Shown here: piece after piece, positions 1 to 7,912 of the stretch
Position numbering within the stretch: position 1 is the first letter of the stretch
How the letters are laid out: each line of letters begins with the position of its first letter
Source: an uncultured Blautia sp.
Lineage (GTDB): Bacteria > Bacillota > Clostridia > Lachnospirales > Lachnospiraceae
Length of the DNA: 64,000 nt
NCBI GenBank assembly: GCA_900540785.1
Contig: UQHF01000010.1
Location: 1-64,000 of the forward strand
Direction: 5' to 3'
Notes under the pieces: generated by a model
Seen by the model: only the letters and a program-made list of their open reading frames with translations
What the model was told of the DNA's origin: nothing
The model's database searches: none
Translations under genes and position numbers: made by a program

Positions 1-53
1 ACCGGGCGGATTCGGGACTTTAACCCGTTAGAAACGTGCGCCGCTAGGCGCAC
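1..53 (-). mobile_element. 5' end of a probable group IIC intron (truncated by window edge)
   Basis: Read on the minus strand from 53 towards 1, the sequence opens with GTGCGCC, pairs it with GGCGCAC to form a short hairpin, and continues with a GGGTTAAAGTCCCGAA stretch. That opening and the following GGG..AGUCCCGAA arm match what I remember of group IIC (terminator-targeting) intron domain I; the GUGYG start is the group II consensus. It lies 3-4 bases past the T-run of the luxS terminator and in the same orientation, which is where class C introns insert. Only 53 bases are visible, so the intron-encoded reverse transcriptase and the 3' end would lie off the left edge. Motif and context are seen; class is inferred. 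Confidence 0.55.
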
Positions 54-57
54 CAAT

Positions 58-95
58 AAAAAAAGTCATGGCAGACGAAATGCCATGACTTTTTT
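58..95 (-). terminator. luxS intrinsic terminator (symmetric, could work both ways)
   Basis: A perfect 10-bp inverted repeat (64-73 with 81-90, AGTCATGGCA / TGCCATGACT) with a 7-base loop is flanked by A7 on the left and T5-6 on the right. Read from luxS it gives a stem followed by a run of seven T. It also serves as the probable target of the adjacent group IIC intron. Confidence 0.9.
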
Positions 96-117
96 GCACA
101 CTGACTGATTGAAAATT

Positions 118-597
118 TTATTCCGGATATACAAGGCGGTCCGGTCTTATATCATAGAGAACTTCTTCCAGATATTTTTTTGCCAGATATTTTGCCATAG
201 GAAGATTCATATCCAGATAGTTTCCGCAGTCTTTTGCGGACGCTCCCGGAACTTCTCCCTGGAAATCACGGATAAATTCAAAGGTTTCAATGATAAGAGG
301 AAGAATATCTTTTGATTCATAATCTCCGTTTAAAAGAAGATAATTTCCTGTGCGGCAGCCCATTGGTCCCCAGTAGATCATTTTGTTGCCAAATTCTTTG
401 TGGTTGCGCAGATACGTAGCTGCCAGATGCTCAATCGTATGAAGCTCTGCCGTATTCATAACCGGTTCTTCGTTAGGAGAAGTCATACGAATATCAAAAG
501 TTGTAATTACGCTTCCTCCCACAGCATCTTTTCGTGATACGTAAACACCGGGCTGAAGTTTTATGTGGTCAATAGTGAAACTTGTGATTTTTTCCAT
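118..597 (-). CDS. luxS: S-ribosylhomocysteine lyase LuxS
   Basis: This 159-residue protein cleaves S-ribosylhomocysteine to homocysteine and DPD, the AI-2 precursor, in the activated methyl cycle. The metal site HTIEH gives His53 and His57 with Glu56, and Cys124 (AKDCGNY) is the third ligand. Cys81 in CRTGN is the catalytic cysteine. Length matches the family. I chose the ATG at 597 because AGGAAAGGA lies just upstream and the product begins MEKITSF as LuxS proteins do; an upstream in-frame start at 651 lacks support. It is monocistronic, with its own promoter (630-658) and terminator (58-95), and is divergent from trpS. Confidence 0.97.
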   Translation of the reverse strand: MEKITSFTIDHIKLQPGVYVSRKDAVGGSVITTFDIRMTSPNEEPVMNTAELHTIEHLAATYLRNHKEFGNKMIYWGPMGCRTGNYLLLNGDYESKDILPLIIETFEFIRDFQGEVPGASAKDCGNYLDMNLPMAKYLAKKYLEEVLYDIRPDRLVYPE

Positions 598-629
598 AAT
601 ATGTGAAGTCCTTTCCTGGTTTTTCTCAT

Positions 630-658
630 ATTTTAGCAGACAATTCTGCATAACACAA
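630..658 (-). promoter_or_regulatory. luxS promoter
   Basis: On the minus strand a -35 TTGTGT (653-658) and -10 TAAAAT (630-635) are separated by 17 bases, with a TGC extension just before the -10. The predicted start lies about 25 bases upstream of the luxS ATG. Confidence 0.65.
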
Positions 659-668
659 GTACCGGGAA

Positions 669-697
669 TTGACTTTACCTTTGTGGAATGTTACACT
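669..697 (+). promoter_or_regulatory. trpS promoter
   Basis: TTGACT (669-674), 17-base spacer, TACACT (692-697). The leader to the trpS ATG is only about 30 bases, too short for a T-box, so this trpS does not look tRNA-regulated. Confidence 0.7.
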
Positions 698-732
698 ATT
701 AAGAAATAAAGGTAACTTTGGAGGAAAACATT

Positions 733-1737
733 ATGATAGACGGAAAAAAAGTTCTGTTCAGCGGCATGCAGGCAACAGGAAATCTTACACTTGGCAATTA
801 TCTGGGAGCGCTGAAAAACTGGGTTACTTTAAGCGATGAATATGAATGCTTTTACAGCGTGGTAGATATGCACTCCATTACTGTGCGCCAGAATCCTGCA
901 GAGCTTCGAAAAAGGGCGAGAAATCTTCTGACTCTGTATATCGCAGCAGGTCTTGATCCAAAGAAGAACTGTATCTATTATCAGTCTCATGTTTCCGGAC
1001 ATGCAGAGCTTGCATGGATTTTAAACTGCTTTACTTATATGGGTGAATTAAACCGTATGACACAGTTTAAAGATAAATCTGCGAAACACGCAGACAATAT
1101 CAATGCCGGTCTTTTTACATACCCGGTTCTTATGGCGGCAGATATTCTTCTTTACCAGGCAGACGTGGTTCCCGTGGGAATTGACCAGATGCAGCATCTT
1201 GAACTTACAAGAAACATTGCGGAGCGTTTCAATAACATTTACGGGGATGTATTTACCGTTCCTGAGGCTTATATCGGAAAAGTCGGCGCGAAGATCATGA
1301 GTCTTCAGGAGCCTTCCAAAAAAATGTCAAAATCCGATGAAAATCCAAACGGAAGCATTTATCTTATGGACGACCCGGATACGATCATGCGTAAGTGCAA
1401 GCGCGCCGTGACAGATTCCGAAGGCTGTATCCGCTACTGCGACGAGCAGCCGGGCATTAAGAACCTGATCGACATTTACAGCGCATGTACAGGAAAAGCA
1501 CCTGCAGAAGCTGTGAAGGAATTTGAAGGCAAAGGCTACGGAGAGTTAAAACCGGCTGTAGGAGAGGCTGTGATCAGTGTATTAAAGCCTCTTCAGGACG
1601 AGTTCGAAAGACTTTCCAAAGACAAGGCTTATATTGATTCCATTATCAAAGAAAATGCAGAAAAAGCAAATTATTATGCAACAAAAACACTTCGTAAGGT
1701 TCAGAGAAAAGTTGGTTTTCCTGACCGTATTCGATAA
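733..1737 (+). CDS. trpS: Tryptophan-tRNA ligase
   Basis: A 334-residue cytoplasmic class I aminoacyl-tRNA synthetase that charges tRNA-Trp with tryptophan using ATP. The HIGH-equivalent loop is GNLTLGNYLG near residues 16-25 and the KMSKS loop is intact at residues 197-201. Length matches bacterial TrpRS (about 330). I chose ATG 733, 8 bases after GGAGG at 720-724; a TTG at 718 would precede the ribosome site and is rejected. Transcribed from 669-697 and followed 14 bases later by the cyclophilin gene, so the two probably share a transcript. Confidence 0.96.
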   Translation: MIDGKKVLFSGMQATGNLTLGNYLGALKNWVTLSDEYECFYSVVDMHSITVRQNPAELRKRARNLLTLYIAAGLDPKKNCIYYQSHVSGHAELAWILNCFTYMGELNRMTQFKDKSAKHADNINAGLFTYPVLMAADILLYQADVVPVGIDQMQHLELTRNIAERFNNIYGDVFTVPEAYIGKVGAKIMSLQEPSKKMSKSDENPNGSIYLMDDPDTIMRKCKRAVTDSEGCIRYCDEQPGIKNLIDIYSACTGKAPAEAVKEFEGKGYGELKPAVGEAVISVLKPLQDEFERLSKDKAYIDSIIKENAEKANYYATKTLRKVQRKVGFPDRIR

Positions 1738-1751
1738 GTTGGAGGTTATAA

Positions 1752-2489
1752 ATGAGACGTAAATTTTGGGCAGTATTATGTGTGACAGCAGTAAGCGCCT
1801 CTCTTTTAGGCGGCTGCGGCAGTGAGAAAAAGACAGAAGAAAAAGAAGCAGCCGGAGAAGTACAGGGAAATGAATTAAGCGATGGCTCAGACGAGGAAGT
1901 ACAGGAAGAAACAAAGGAAGAGGAAGCTGCTTCCGAAGAGGAGAAATCTTCAGCAGCAGAAGGAGTTACGCTTGATGTTTCCAAGCCTTTAAGCGGAACC
2001 CATCATGCAGAGATGGTTTTAAAGGATTACGGAACTATAAAAATGGAGCTGGACGCAGATACAGCGCCGCTCACAGTGACAAATTTTGTAAAGCTTGTTC
2101 AGGAAGATTTTTATGACGGGCTTACTTTCCACCGTATTATCAATGATTTTATGATGCAGGGCGGCGACCCGGAAGGAAACGGAACCGGCGGAGCAGAGGA
2201 GACAGTAAAAGGAGAATTTTCCAACAACGGAGTGGAAAACGATATTTCCCATACAAAGGGTGTTATTTCTATGGCGCGTTCTTCTGATTATGACAGCGCC
2301 AGCTCCCAGTTCTTTATTGTCCAGGCAGACAGCACATATCTTGATGGAGATTATGCTGCCTTTGGCCATGTGACAGAGGGAATGGATATTGTAGATGAAA
2401 TTTGTAAAAACGCGAAGCCGATCAACAGCAGCGGTCTTGTAGATACACCGGAGCAGCCGGTAATTGAAGATATTGTAATTGTGGATTAA
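1752..2489 (+). CDS. Lipoprotein peptidyl-prolyl cis-trans isomerase (cyclophilin type)
   Basis: A 245-residue exported foldase. The N-terminal signal ends in a lipobox LGGC (Cys22), so it is predicted to be lipid-anchored on the outer face of the membrane. A very acidic, Glu-rich linker covers residues 25-65, followed by a cyclophilin domain (about 75-245) with the active-site motif FHRIINDFMMQGGDP and a downstream SQFFI core. The acidic tether would hold the isomerase away from the membrane. GGAGG lies 7-11 bases before the ATG. Its stop overlaps by four bases the stop of the convergent methyltransferase gene, leaving no separate terminator between them. Confidence 0.92.
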   Translation: MRRKFWAVLCVTAVSASLLGGCGSEKKTEEKEAAGEVQGNELSDGSDEEVQEETKEEEAASEEEKSSAAEGVTLDVSKPLSGTHHAEMVLKDYGTIKMELDADTAPLTVTNFVKLVQEDFYDGLTFHRIINDFMMQGGDPEGNGTGGAEETVKGEFSNNGVENDISHTKGVISMARSSDYDSASSQFFIVQADSTYLDGDYAAFGHVTEGMDIVDEICKNAKPINSSGLVDTPEQPVIEDIVIVD

Positions 2490-3049
2490 AGCCGTATGAT
2501 CATCACGGGAATGGGAGGATGATTCGGGCGGTTATAGTATTCTGTCTTAATGACAAGAAATTTACGGGGATTCAGGTTTTGAAGCCATGCAAGCACAGCA
2601 TCGCGTTCATCGAAGCCGGAATCCCCGCCGCTGTATATGCAGAGAGAAAGAAGACCGCCTTTTTTCAGAAGAGAAAGCGCTTTTGTGAGTGCCGGGATAC
2701 TTGTCTCTTTTCTGGTAGATAAATTGTGGTTGCCTCCCGGCAGGTATCCGAGATTAAAGGTAATGCAGCTTACAGGAGTGTTGTCTGCATACTGGTCCAG
2801 GTGTTCGTGGGAATCCAGGATAAGAGTATAGTTTTGGGGCGCCAATTCTTTTTTCAGAAGCGCTTCTGTATTTGTAAGAGCCTGTTTTTGAATATCAAAA
2901 GATAAAACCCGTCCGGAAGAACCGCAGAGACGGCTTAATAAAAGGGTATCGTTGCCGTTTCCCATCGTGGCATCTATGCAGAAATCCCCTTCCTGTACCT
3001 GTTCTTTAATAAAATGGGAACACCATTCTGTAATCTGATAGTTTTTCAT
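2486..3049 (-). CDS. ytqB: YtqB/MnmM-type class I SAM methyltransferase
   Basis: A 187-residue Rossmann-fold methyltransferase. The SAM-binding motif is DATMGNGNDT (26-35) with an acidic residue in LSFDIQ about 20 positions later, and the signature FNLGYLPGGNH marks the YtqB family. Proteins of this family have been reported as MnmM, which methylates the wobble uridine derivative nm5(s2)U in Gram-positive tRNAs; older annotations call it an rRNA methylase. I assign the tRNA role from family membership only. AAAGGA precedes the ATG. It is convergent with the cyclophilin gene (4-base overlap) and lies 50 bases downstream of the Rpn-type gene on the same strand. Confidence 0.85.
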   Translation of the reverse strand: MKNYQITEWCSHFIKEQVQEGDFCIDATMGNGNDTLLLSRLCGSSGRVLSFDIQKQALTNTEALLKKELAPQNYTLILDSHEHLDQYADNTPVSCITFNLGYLPGGNHNLSTRKETSIPALTKALSLLKKGGLLSLCIYSGGDSGFDERDAVLAWLQNLNPRKFLVIKTEYYNRPNHPPIPVMIIRL

Positions 3050-3102
3050 TAAAAATTCCTTTCTGATAGTTTTTATTATTTATCTGTAGATTTTAAATCC
3101 TG

Positions 3103-3978
3103 TTACAGAGAGTTTTCCGCTTTTAATTTCTGTACTTCCTCAAGGGAAAGGCCGGAAATAGAGACAATTTCCTCTAATGTGTATTTTCCGGCTTTCAGCA
3201 TACGCAATGCGGATTCCTGAATACCTTCCAACTTACCCAGACTTTTGCCCTGAGTAAGCCCCTCCTGTAGTCCTAATTTTTTACCCTGAGCAATGCCTTC
3301 CTGTAAGGATTCATTCCTCATTTCTTCCATAGCTTTACACATAACAGCGATTCCCTCCTTTTCTTTTTTGAAAAATTTAACTCTGTTTGCCAGTATATCA
3401 TAATGCATATCTGCCGGATCTGTACAGGAAAAATCGTGCATCAGCCACCCGATAGGCGAGTCGTCTCTGTAAGCCCCGTTCACATACAAAATATGCGCGC
3501 CATCGTGAAACAGTTTTTTTGTATTCAAAACACAACGCTCTACCGGGTATACAGGAAGTCCTTCTCCCATATAATCACGCTCCGTGATAAAAATCACAAA
3601 GGTTTCCGGAAGTGCGCTGAAATCTGTTCCTTTTTCCAGAAGGCTGACGTCCATCATACTGCTGTTGTAGCGGGCGCGTTTTCTTTCTGCACCTTTATCG
3701 GAACGCTGGATTTCTACGTTGAATTTCCTTCCGTTACTGTCTGTTGCGAGAATGTCGAGCCGTACAGAGCGGTTCAAAAGGTTTTCTACAAATACCTGTG
3801 TGCGGACATCAAGAACCTTTAAATCCGGCATGTCCAGTACAATCTGGAGGATCAGTTGAATACAGTCGATATTTTCTTCAAAGCATTTGTTGAAAAAATC
3901 ATCGTCAATGAGACGAAAGTTTTTGAGACGCTGTAAATCTTCCTGATGTTTCCGGTTAATATTTTCAATTATAGACAA
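3103..3978 (-). CDS. Rpn family PD-(D/E)XK nuclease / putative transposase
   Basis: A 291-residue protein resembling the Rpn (RpnA-like, PD-(D/E)XK) recombination-promoting nucleases that occur in many divergent copies in gut Firmicutes. The nuclease core reads VRLDILATDSNGRKFNVEIQ: Asp75 and Glu89-x-Gln91 form the expected D..ExQ triad. The C-terminal third carries an imperfect EG..QGK..L repeat (LQEGIAQGKKLGLQEGL) and a short helical end, typical of the family. The start is TTG at 3978, supported by AGGTGA 7 bases upstream and by SIIENIN fitting family N-termini. Cellular role is unproven; phage defence and RecA-independent recombination have been suggested for the family. Confidence 0.82.
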   Translation of the reverse strand: MSIIENINRKHQEDLQRLKNFRLIDDDFFNKCFEENIDCIQLILQIVLDMPDLKVLDVRTQVFVENLLNRSVRLDILATDSNGRKFNVEIQRSDKGAERKRARYNSSMMDVSLLEKGTDFSALPETFVIFITERDYMGEGLPVYPVERCVLNTKKLFHDGAHILYVNGAYRDDSPIGWLMHDFSCTDPADMHYDILANRVKFFKKEKEGIAVMCKAMEEMRNESLQEGIAQGKKLGLQEGLTQGKSLGKLEGIQESALRMLKAGKYTLEEIVSISGLSLEEVQKLKAENSL

Positions 3979-4173
3979 AGCTTCACCTGCTTTCTTTAAG
4001 AAATGATCAATAGATTTGTTATTTTTAGAAATGAATGTAGAGCAGCACTGCTTCTATGCTCAGAATAGCACAGTTCAAGAGAAAATACAACAGGAACAAT
4101 TTGGACTTGATGGTTTTTTAATTAATTCTCTTCAAATAAATATGTACAAAAATCAATACAATAGGAAAGTTTA
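3979..4173. other. AT-rich intergenic spacer between divergent genes
   Basis: About 195 AT-rich bases separate the Rpn-type gene from the coaBC promoter. A 61-codon open frame crosses it on the plus strand (4016-4201) but has no ribosome site and no recognisable features. I see no repeat or RNA gene here. Confidence 0.5.
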
Positions 4174-4202
4174 TTGGATTTTAAAAAGGAATGTTCTATA
4201 AT
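4174..4202 (+). promoter_or_regulatory. coaBC operon promoter
   Basis: TTGGAT (4174-4179), 17-base spacer, perfect TATAAT (4197-4202). The predicted transcript would start near 4209, about 43 bases before the coaBC ATG. Confidence 0.7.
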
Positions 4203-4251
4203 AAATACAAACAGGCAGAAGAAAATCGAAAAACAGCGAGGTGTACATAGT

Positions 4252-5442
4252 ATGTTTCAGGGAAAAACAGTCCTTCTCTGTGTGACAGGGAGTATTGCGG
4301 CGTACAAAATTGCCTCTCTTGCAAGTGCATTGAAAAAGCGCCATGCAGAGGTGCATGTTCTTATGACGGAAAACGCCACAAATTTTATAAATCCCATTAC
4401 ATTTGAATCTCTTACAGGAACAAAATGTCTTGTAGATACCTTTGACCGGAATTTTCAGTTTCAGGTGGAGCATGTTTCCATTGCAAAAAAAGCGGACGTG
4501 GTTCTTATCGCTCCGGCAAGCGCCAATGTGATCGGCAAGCTGGCTCACGGGATCGCAGACGATATGCTGACAACAACGGTGATGGCATGTAAATGTAAAA
4601 AAATCATTTCTCCTGCCATGAACACCAATATGTTTGAAAATCCCATTGTTCAGGATAATTTAAAAACTCTCAGCCATTATGGATTTGAAGTGATCGCTCC
4701 GGCAGAAGGGTATCTTGCCTGTGGCGATACAGGAGCGGGAAAAATGCCGGAACCGGAAACGCTTCTTTCTTATATTGAAAAAGAGATTGCCTGTCCTAAG
4801 GATATGCAGGGAAAAAAAGTGCTTGTAACAGCAGGTCCTACCCAGGAAGCGATTGATCCGGTCAGGTATATTACAAATCACTCTTCTGGAAAAATGGGAT
4901 ACGCCATAGCGAAAAATGCCATGCTCCGGGGAGCGGAGGTCACGCTTGTAAGCGGACCGGTATCCTTTGCACCGCCTCCTTTTGTAAAAGTAGTTCCTGT
5001 GACAACGGCAGGAGAGATGTTTGAGGCAGTTACTTCTGTAAGCGGGGAGCAGGATATTATTGTGAAGGCGGCAGCAGTTGCAGATTACCGTCCAAAAGAA
5101 GTGAGCAGCGAAAAAATAAAAAAGAAGGACGGCCAGATGTCCATTGAGCTGGAACGCACAGATGATATTTTAAAATACCTGGGAGAACATAAACGTCAGA
5201 ATCAGTTTTTATGCGGGTTTTCTATGGAAACCCAGGATATGCTTGGTAATTCCAGAGCAAAACTTGAGAAAAAGAACCTGGATATGGTGGCAGCCAACAA
5301 TTTAAAGGTGGAAGGCGCCGGATTTCAGGGAGACACCAATGTTTTGACTCTGATTACACAGAAGGAGGAAGTATCACTCCCGCTTATGAGCAAGGAGGAT
5401 GCAGCTTCAAAACTTCTGGATAAAATTCTTTCACTTATGTAA
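4252..5442 (+). CDS. coaBC: Bifunctional phosphopantothenoylcysteine decarboxylase / phosphopantothenate-cysteine ligase
   Basis: A 396-residue coenzyme A enzyme. The N-terminal CoaC half is an FMN flavoprotein: His74 in VEHVSIAKKAD is the catalytic base, PAMN at 121-124 is the substrate motif, and Cys157 in LACGDTGAGKM is the redox cysteine. The CoaB half begins near residue 187 (GKKVLVTAGPTQEAIDPVRYITNHSSGKMG) and binds CTP to join 4'-phosphopantothenate and cysteine. I chose ATG 4252, preceded by GAGGTG; an earlier in-frame start lies inside the promoter. First gene of a CoA-related cluster with an ECF transporter subunit and coaX. Confidence 0.95.
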   Translation: MFQGKTVLLCVTGSIAAYKIASLASALKKRHAEVHVLMTENATNFINPITFESLTGTKCLVDTFDRNFQFQVEHVSIAKKADVVLIAPASANVIGKLAHGIADDMLTTTVMACKCKKIISPAMNTNMFENPIVQDNLKTLSHYGFEVIAPAEGYLACGDTGAGKMPEPETLLSYIEKEIACPKDMQGKKVLVTAGPTQEAIDPVRYITNHSSGKMGYAIAKNAMLRGAEVTLVSGPVSFAPPPFVKVVPVTTAGEMFEAVTSVSGEQDIIVKAAAVADYRPKEVSSEKIKKKDGQMSIELERTDDILKYLGEHKRQNQFLCGFSMETQDMLGNSRAKLEKKNLDMVAANNLKVEGAGFQGDTNVLTLITQKEEVSLPLMSKEDAASKLLDKILSLM

Positions 5443-5502
5443 CTCGTAAACCCAGCACCGTATTGTATCCCGAAGTGGGAACGATAACAAGGAGGAACAA
5501 AA

Positions 5503-6135
5503 ATGAAAACTTCAGAAAAAGACACCCGTTGGATGGTCAGTGTTGCACTTATGGCAGCGATCGTGATTCTTCTGGCAAATACGCCCCTTGGAATGATCCA
5601 GCTGCCCATTGTTAAGGCGACAACTGTCCATATTCCTGTAATCATCGGAGCCATTATTTTAGGTCCGGCTGCAGGAGCGATCCTGGGAGGCGTATTCGGC
5701 ATTTGCTCTATGATCAGCAACACAACAGCGCCGACTTTGCTTTCCTTTGCATTTTCCCCGTTTTTAAGCAGTGATGTACCAGGGATTTTTAAAGCCTTAT
5801 GGATTTCCATCGGCTGCCGTATTTTGATCGGCGTAGTATCCGGGTGGCTTTGGATCGGGCTGAAAAAGCTGAAAATGAATACTGCGATCGCACTGCCTTT
5901 TGTAGGGTTTGTGGGCTCTATGACAAATACCATTCTTGTTATGGGGAGTATTTACAAGCTTCTTGCAAATCAGTATGCAGCGGCAAAAGGAGTGGCTGCA
6001 GACGCCGTATGGGGACTGATCATGGGAACCATCACTGCATCTGGGATTCCGGAGGCCATAGCGGGAGCCGTTTTGGTAGGAGTTCTCGGAAAGGTACTTT
6101 TATCTTTTGTACACAGGCAGCTTGCAGTAGCGTGA
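5503..6135 (+). CDS. ECF transporter substrate-binding (S) component, probable pantothenate transporter
   Basis: A 210-residue integral membrane protein with about six hydrophobic segments and the small-residue helices typical of ECF S components (for example VIIGAIILGPAAGAILGGVFG). S components bind one vitamin and share an energizing module (EcfA, EcfA', EcfT) encoded elsewhere. Its position between coaBC and coaX strongly suggests pantothenate, as for PanT. That substrate is inference from context, since residues contacting pantothenate cannot be read by eye. AAGGAGG lies 6-7 bases before the ATG. Confidence 0.82.
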   Translation: MKTSEKDTRWMVSVALMAAIVILLANTPLGMIQLPIVKATTVHIPVIIGAIILGPAAGAILGGVFGICSMISNTTAPTLLSFAFSPFLSSDVPGIFKALWISIGCRILIGVVSGWLWIGLKKLKMNTAIALPFVGFVGSMTNTILVMGSIYKLLANQYAAAKGVAADAVWGLIMGTITASGIPEAIAGAVLVGVLGKVLLSFVHRQLAVA

Positions 6136-6169
6136 CAGAGAAATAATAATAACAGGACAGGAATAATTT

Positions 6170-6973
6170 ATGATTTTAGCGATTGATATAGGCAACACAA
6201 ACATAGTAGTAGGTTGTATTGACAGAGAAAAAACTTATTTTATAGAGCGGATTTCCACAGTGAGAACAAAGACAGAGCTGGAATACGCCGTAGACATTAA
6301 AACGATTCTCGATATTTACCATATTAAAAAAGCAGAGCTGGAGGGATGCCTCATTTCTTCTGTTGTGCCGCAGATTACCAATATTGTGCGTCTGGCAGCA
6401 GAAAAAATCCTGAAAAAAGAAGTGCTTGTGCTGGGACCGGGAGTGAAAACAGGATTGAATATTCTCATGGATAATCCGGGACAGTTAGGCGCTGATCTTG
6501 TGGCAGATGCAACTGCCGGTATTACTCATTATCCGGTTCCCCTTATTATCATTGATATGGGAACGGCAACAACGATTTCTGTAGTCGATGAGAAAAAACG
6601 CTACATAGGCGGCATGATCATGCCGGGAATCCAGGTATCTCTTGATGCCCTTACAGCCCGTGCTTCCCAGTTAAGCGGCATCGGTATTGAAGAGCCAAGG
6701 CGTATCATCGGAAAAAATACAGTAGAATGTATGAAAAGCGGTGTGCTTTACAGCAATGCCGGGGCCATTGACGGCTGTATCGAACGGATTGAAGATGAGC
6801 TTGGACAGAAGGCGACTGTCATTGCAACCGGAGGGCTCGCAAAAAAAATCATTCCCTATTGCAGGGAAGAAATTATTCTGGATGAAGATCTTCTTTTAAA
6901 AGGACTTTTTGTGATTTATGAAAAGAACAGAAAGGTTGGTGTAAGCCATGAAGAAACAGAACAAAACAGATAG
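6170..6973 (+). CDS. coaX: Type III pantothenate kinase
   Basis: A 267-residue ASKHA-fold kinase that phosphorylates pantothenate, the first step of CoA synthesis; type III enzymes are feedback-insensitive and need a monovalent cation. The phosphate-1 motif DIGNTNIVVG is at the N terminus, the pantothenate and ATP regions read GADLVADATAG and DMGTATTIS, and GGMIMPGIQVS follows. Length matches the family (about 255-270). The start is the ATG at 6170 after ACAGGA. The next gene begins inside its last 26 bases. Confidence 0.95.
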   Translation: MILAIDIGNTNIVVGCIDREKTYFIERISTVRTKTELEYAVDIKTILDIYHIKKAELEGCLISSVVPQITNIVRLAAEKILKKEVLVLGPGVKTGLNILMDNPGQLGADLVADATAGITHYPVPLIIIDMGTATTISVVDEKKRYIGGMIMPGIQVSLDALTARASQLSGIGIEEPRRIIGKNTVECMKSGVLYSNAGAIDGCIERIEDELGQKATVIATGGLAKKIIPYCREEIILDEDLLLKGLFVIYEKNRKVGVSHEETEQNR

Positions 6974-7259
6974 GGAGCCGGTTCTTTTAACTACAGTATC
7001 CAGCAATTATCAGCTTGGACTGGTACAGAGCATTCTGGAAGAACATCACATTCCCTGTCTTGCTCAGGACAGAGCAAGCGGCGGATATATGCGTGTCTAT
7101 GCAGGCGGTTCTATTTTTGGAACCGATATTTATGTAGCTCCGGAAAATCTGGAAGAAGCAAGGGAGCTTCTTGACATTCTTGTGCTTGACAACATGGAGG
7201 AGGTTCCGGAGGACGAGCTCACAAAAGAAGCAATGGAAGCAGGAAATCCGGAGGAGTAA
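6948..7259 (+). CDS. DUF2007 domain protein (putative signal-transducing)
   Basis: A 103-residue soluble protein overlapping the end of coaX by 26 bases in another frame. Residues 12-78 resemble DUF2007: a short ferredoxin-like fold with EPVLLTTVSSNYQLGLVQSILEEHHIPC followed by a beta hairpin and YVAPENLEEARELL. The C terminus is acidic. DUF2007 proteins have been proposed to bind small ligands or act in signalling, but no function is established. It is translationally coupled to coaX and followed two bases later by pcp. Confidence 0.75.
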   Translation: MKKQNKTDREPVLLTTVSSNYQLGLVQSILEEHHIPCLAQDRASGGYMRVYAGGSIFGTDIYVAPENLEEARELLDILVLDNMEEVPEDELTKEAMEAGNPEE

Positions 7260-7261
7260 AT

Positions 7262-7912
7262 ATGCGCGTGTTAATAACGGGCTTTGATCCTTTTGGGGGA
7301 GAAAAAGTAAATCCCGCTTATGAAGCGGTGAAGCTGCTTCCTGACGTGATCGCAGGAGCAGAAATAAGAAAAGTGGAAATCCCAACTTCTTTTTCGGGAA
7401 GTGTAAAGGCAGTAAAAAGGCAAATGGAGGAATTTGTGCCGGATATTGTAATCAATGTGGGACAGGCAGGGGGACGCGCCGGTATTACAGTAGAAAAAGT
7501 TGCCATTAACTTAAAAGATGCCGGAATTCCGGATAACGACGGAGAAATGCCCTCTGACCAGCCGGTGCAGGAGAATGGAGCGGACGCTTATTTTTCCACA
7601 CTTCCTGTAAAAAGAATGGTGGAATATATAAAGTCACAGGGAATTCCCTGCAGCGTTTCTTATTCTGCCGGCACCTATGTATGCAACTGTATCATGTACC
7701 AGATGCTTCATATGGCAGCAACAGAAAAGAGAAAGATGCAGGCAGGATTTATCCATGTTCCCTTTTCACCGGAGCAGGCTGTTTTAAAAGGAGCGGCAAC
7801 GCCTTTTATGCCAGTGGAAATGACGGCAAGGGCGCTTTTGTATGCTGTGGAATCTGCGGTAAATGCTATGCGTGAAACGCAAGGACAAAATCCTCCGGAA
7901 CAGGAGCAGTAA
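7262..7912 (+). CDS. pcp: Pyroglutamyl-peptidase I (peptidase family C15)
   Basis: A 216-residue cytoplasmic cysteine peptidase that removes N-terminal pyroglutamate from peptides. The triad can be placed as Glu78 (GITVEKVAIN), Cys141 (SAGTYVCN) and His165 (FIHVPFSP), matching the spacing of the Bacillus enzyme. Length is normal (about 215). GGAGG of the preceding gene's tail acts as ribosome site. Its last 47 bases overlap the 3' end of the convergent pseudouridine synthase gene, so its C-terminal tail (ESAVNAMRETQGQNPPEQEQ) is encoded opposite the end of that protein. Confidence 0.94.
   Translation: MRVLITGFDPFGGEKVNPAYEAVKLLPDVIAGAEIRKVEIPTSFSGSVKAVKRQMEEFVPDIVINVGQAGGRAGITVEKVAINLKDAGIPDNDGEMPSDQPVQENGADAYFSTLPVKRMVEYIKSQGIPCSVSYSAGTYVCNCIMYQMLHMAATEKRKMQAGFIHVPFSPEQAVLKGAATPFMPVEMTARALLYAVESAVNAMRETQGQNPPEQEQ

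Noticed and set aside
598..732. T-box riboswitch for trpS
   Set aside because: The predicted transcript leader is only about 30 bases and has no T-box sequence.
4016..4201. 61-codon open frame between the Rpn-type gene and coaBC
   Set aside because: No ribosome site, AT-driven composition, no recognisable features, and it runs into the coaBC promoter.
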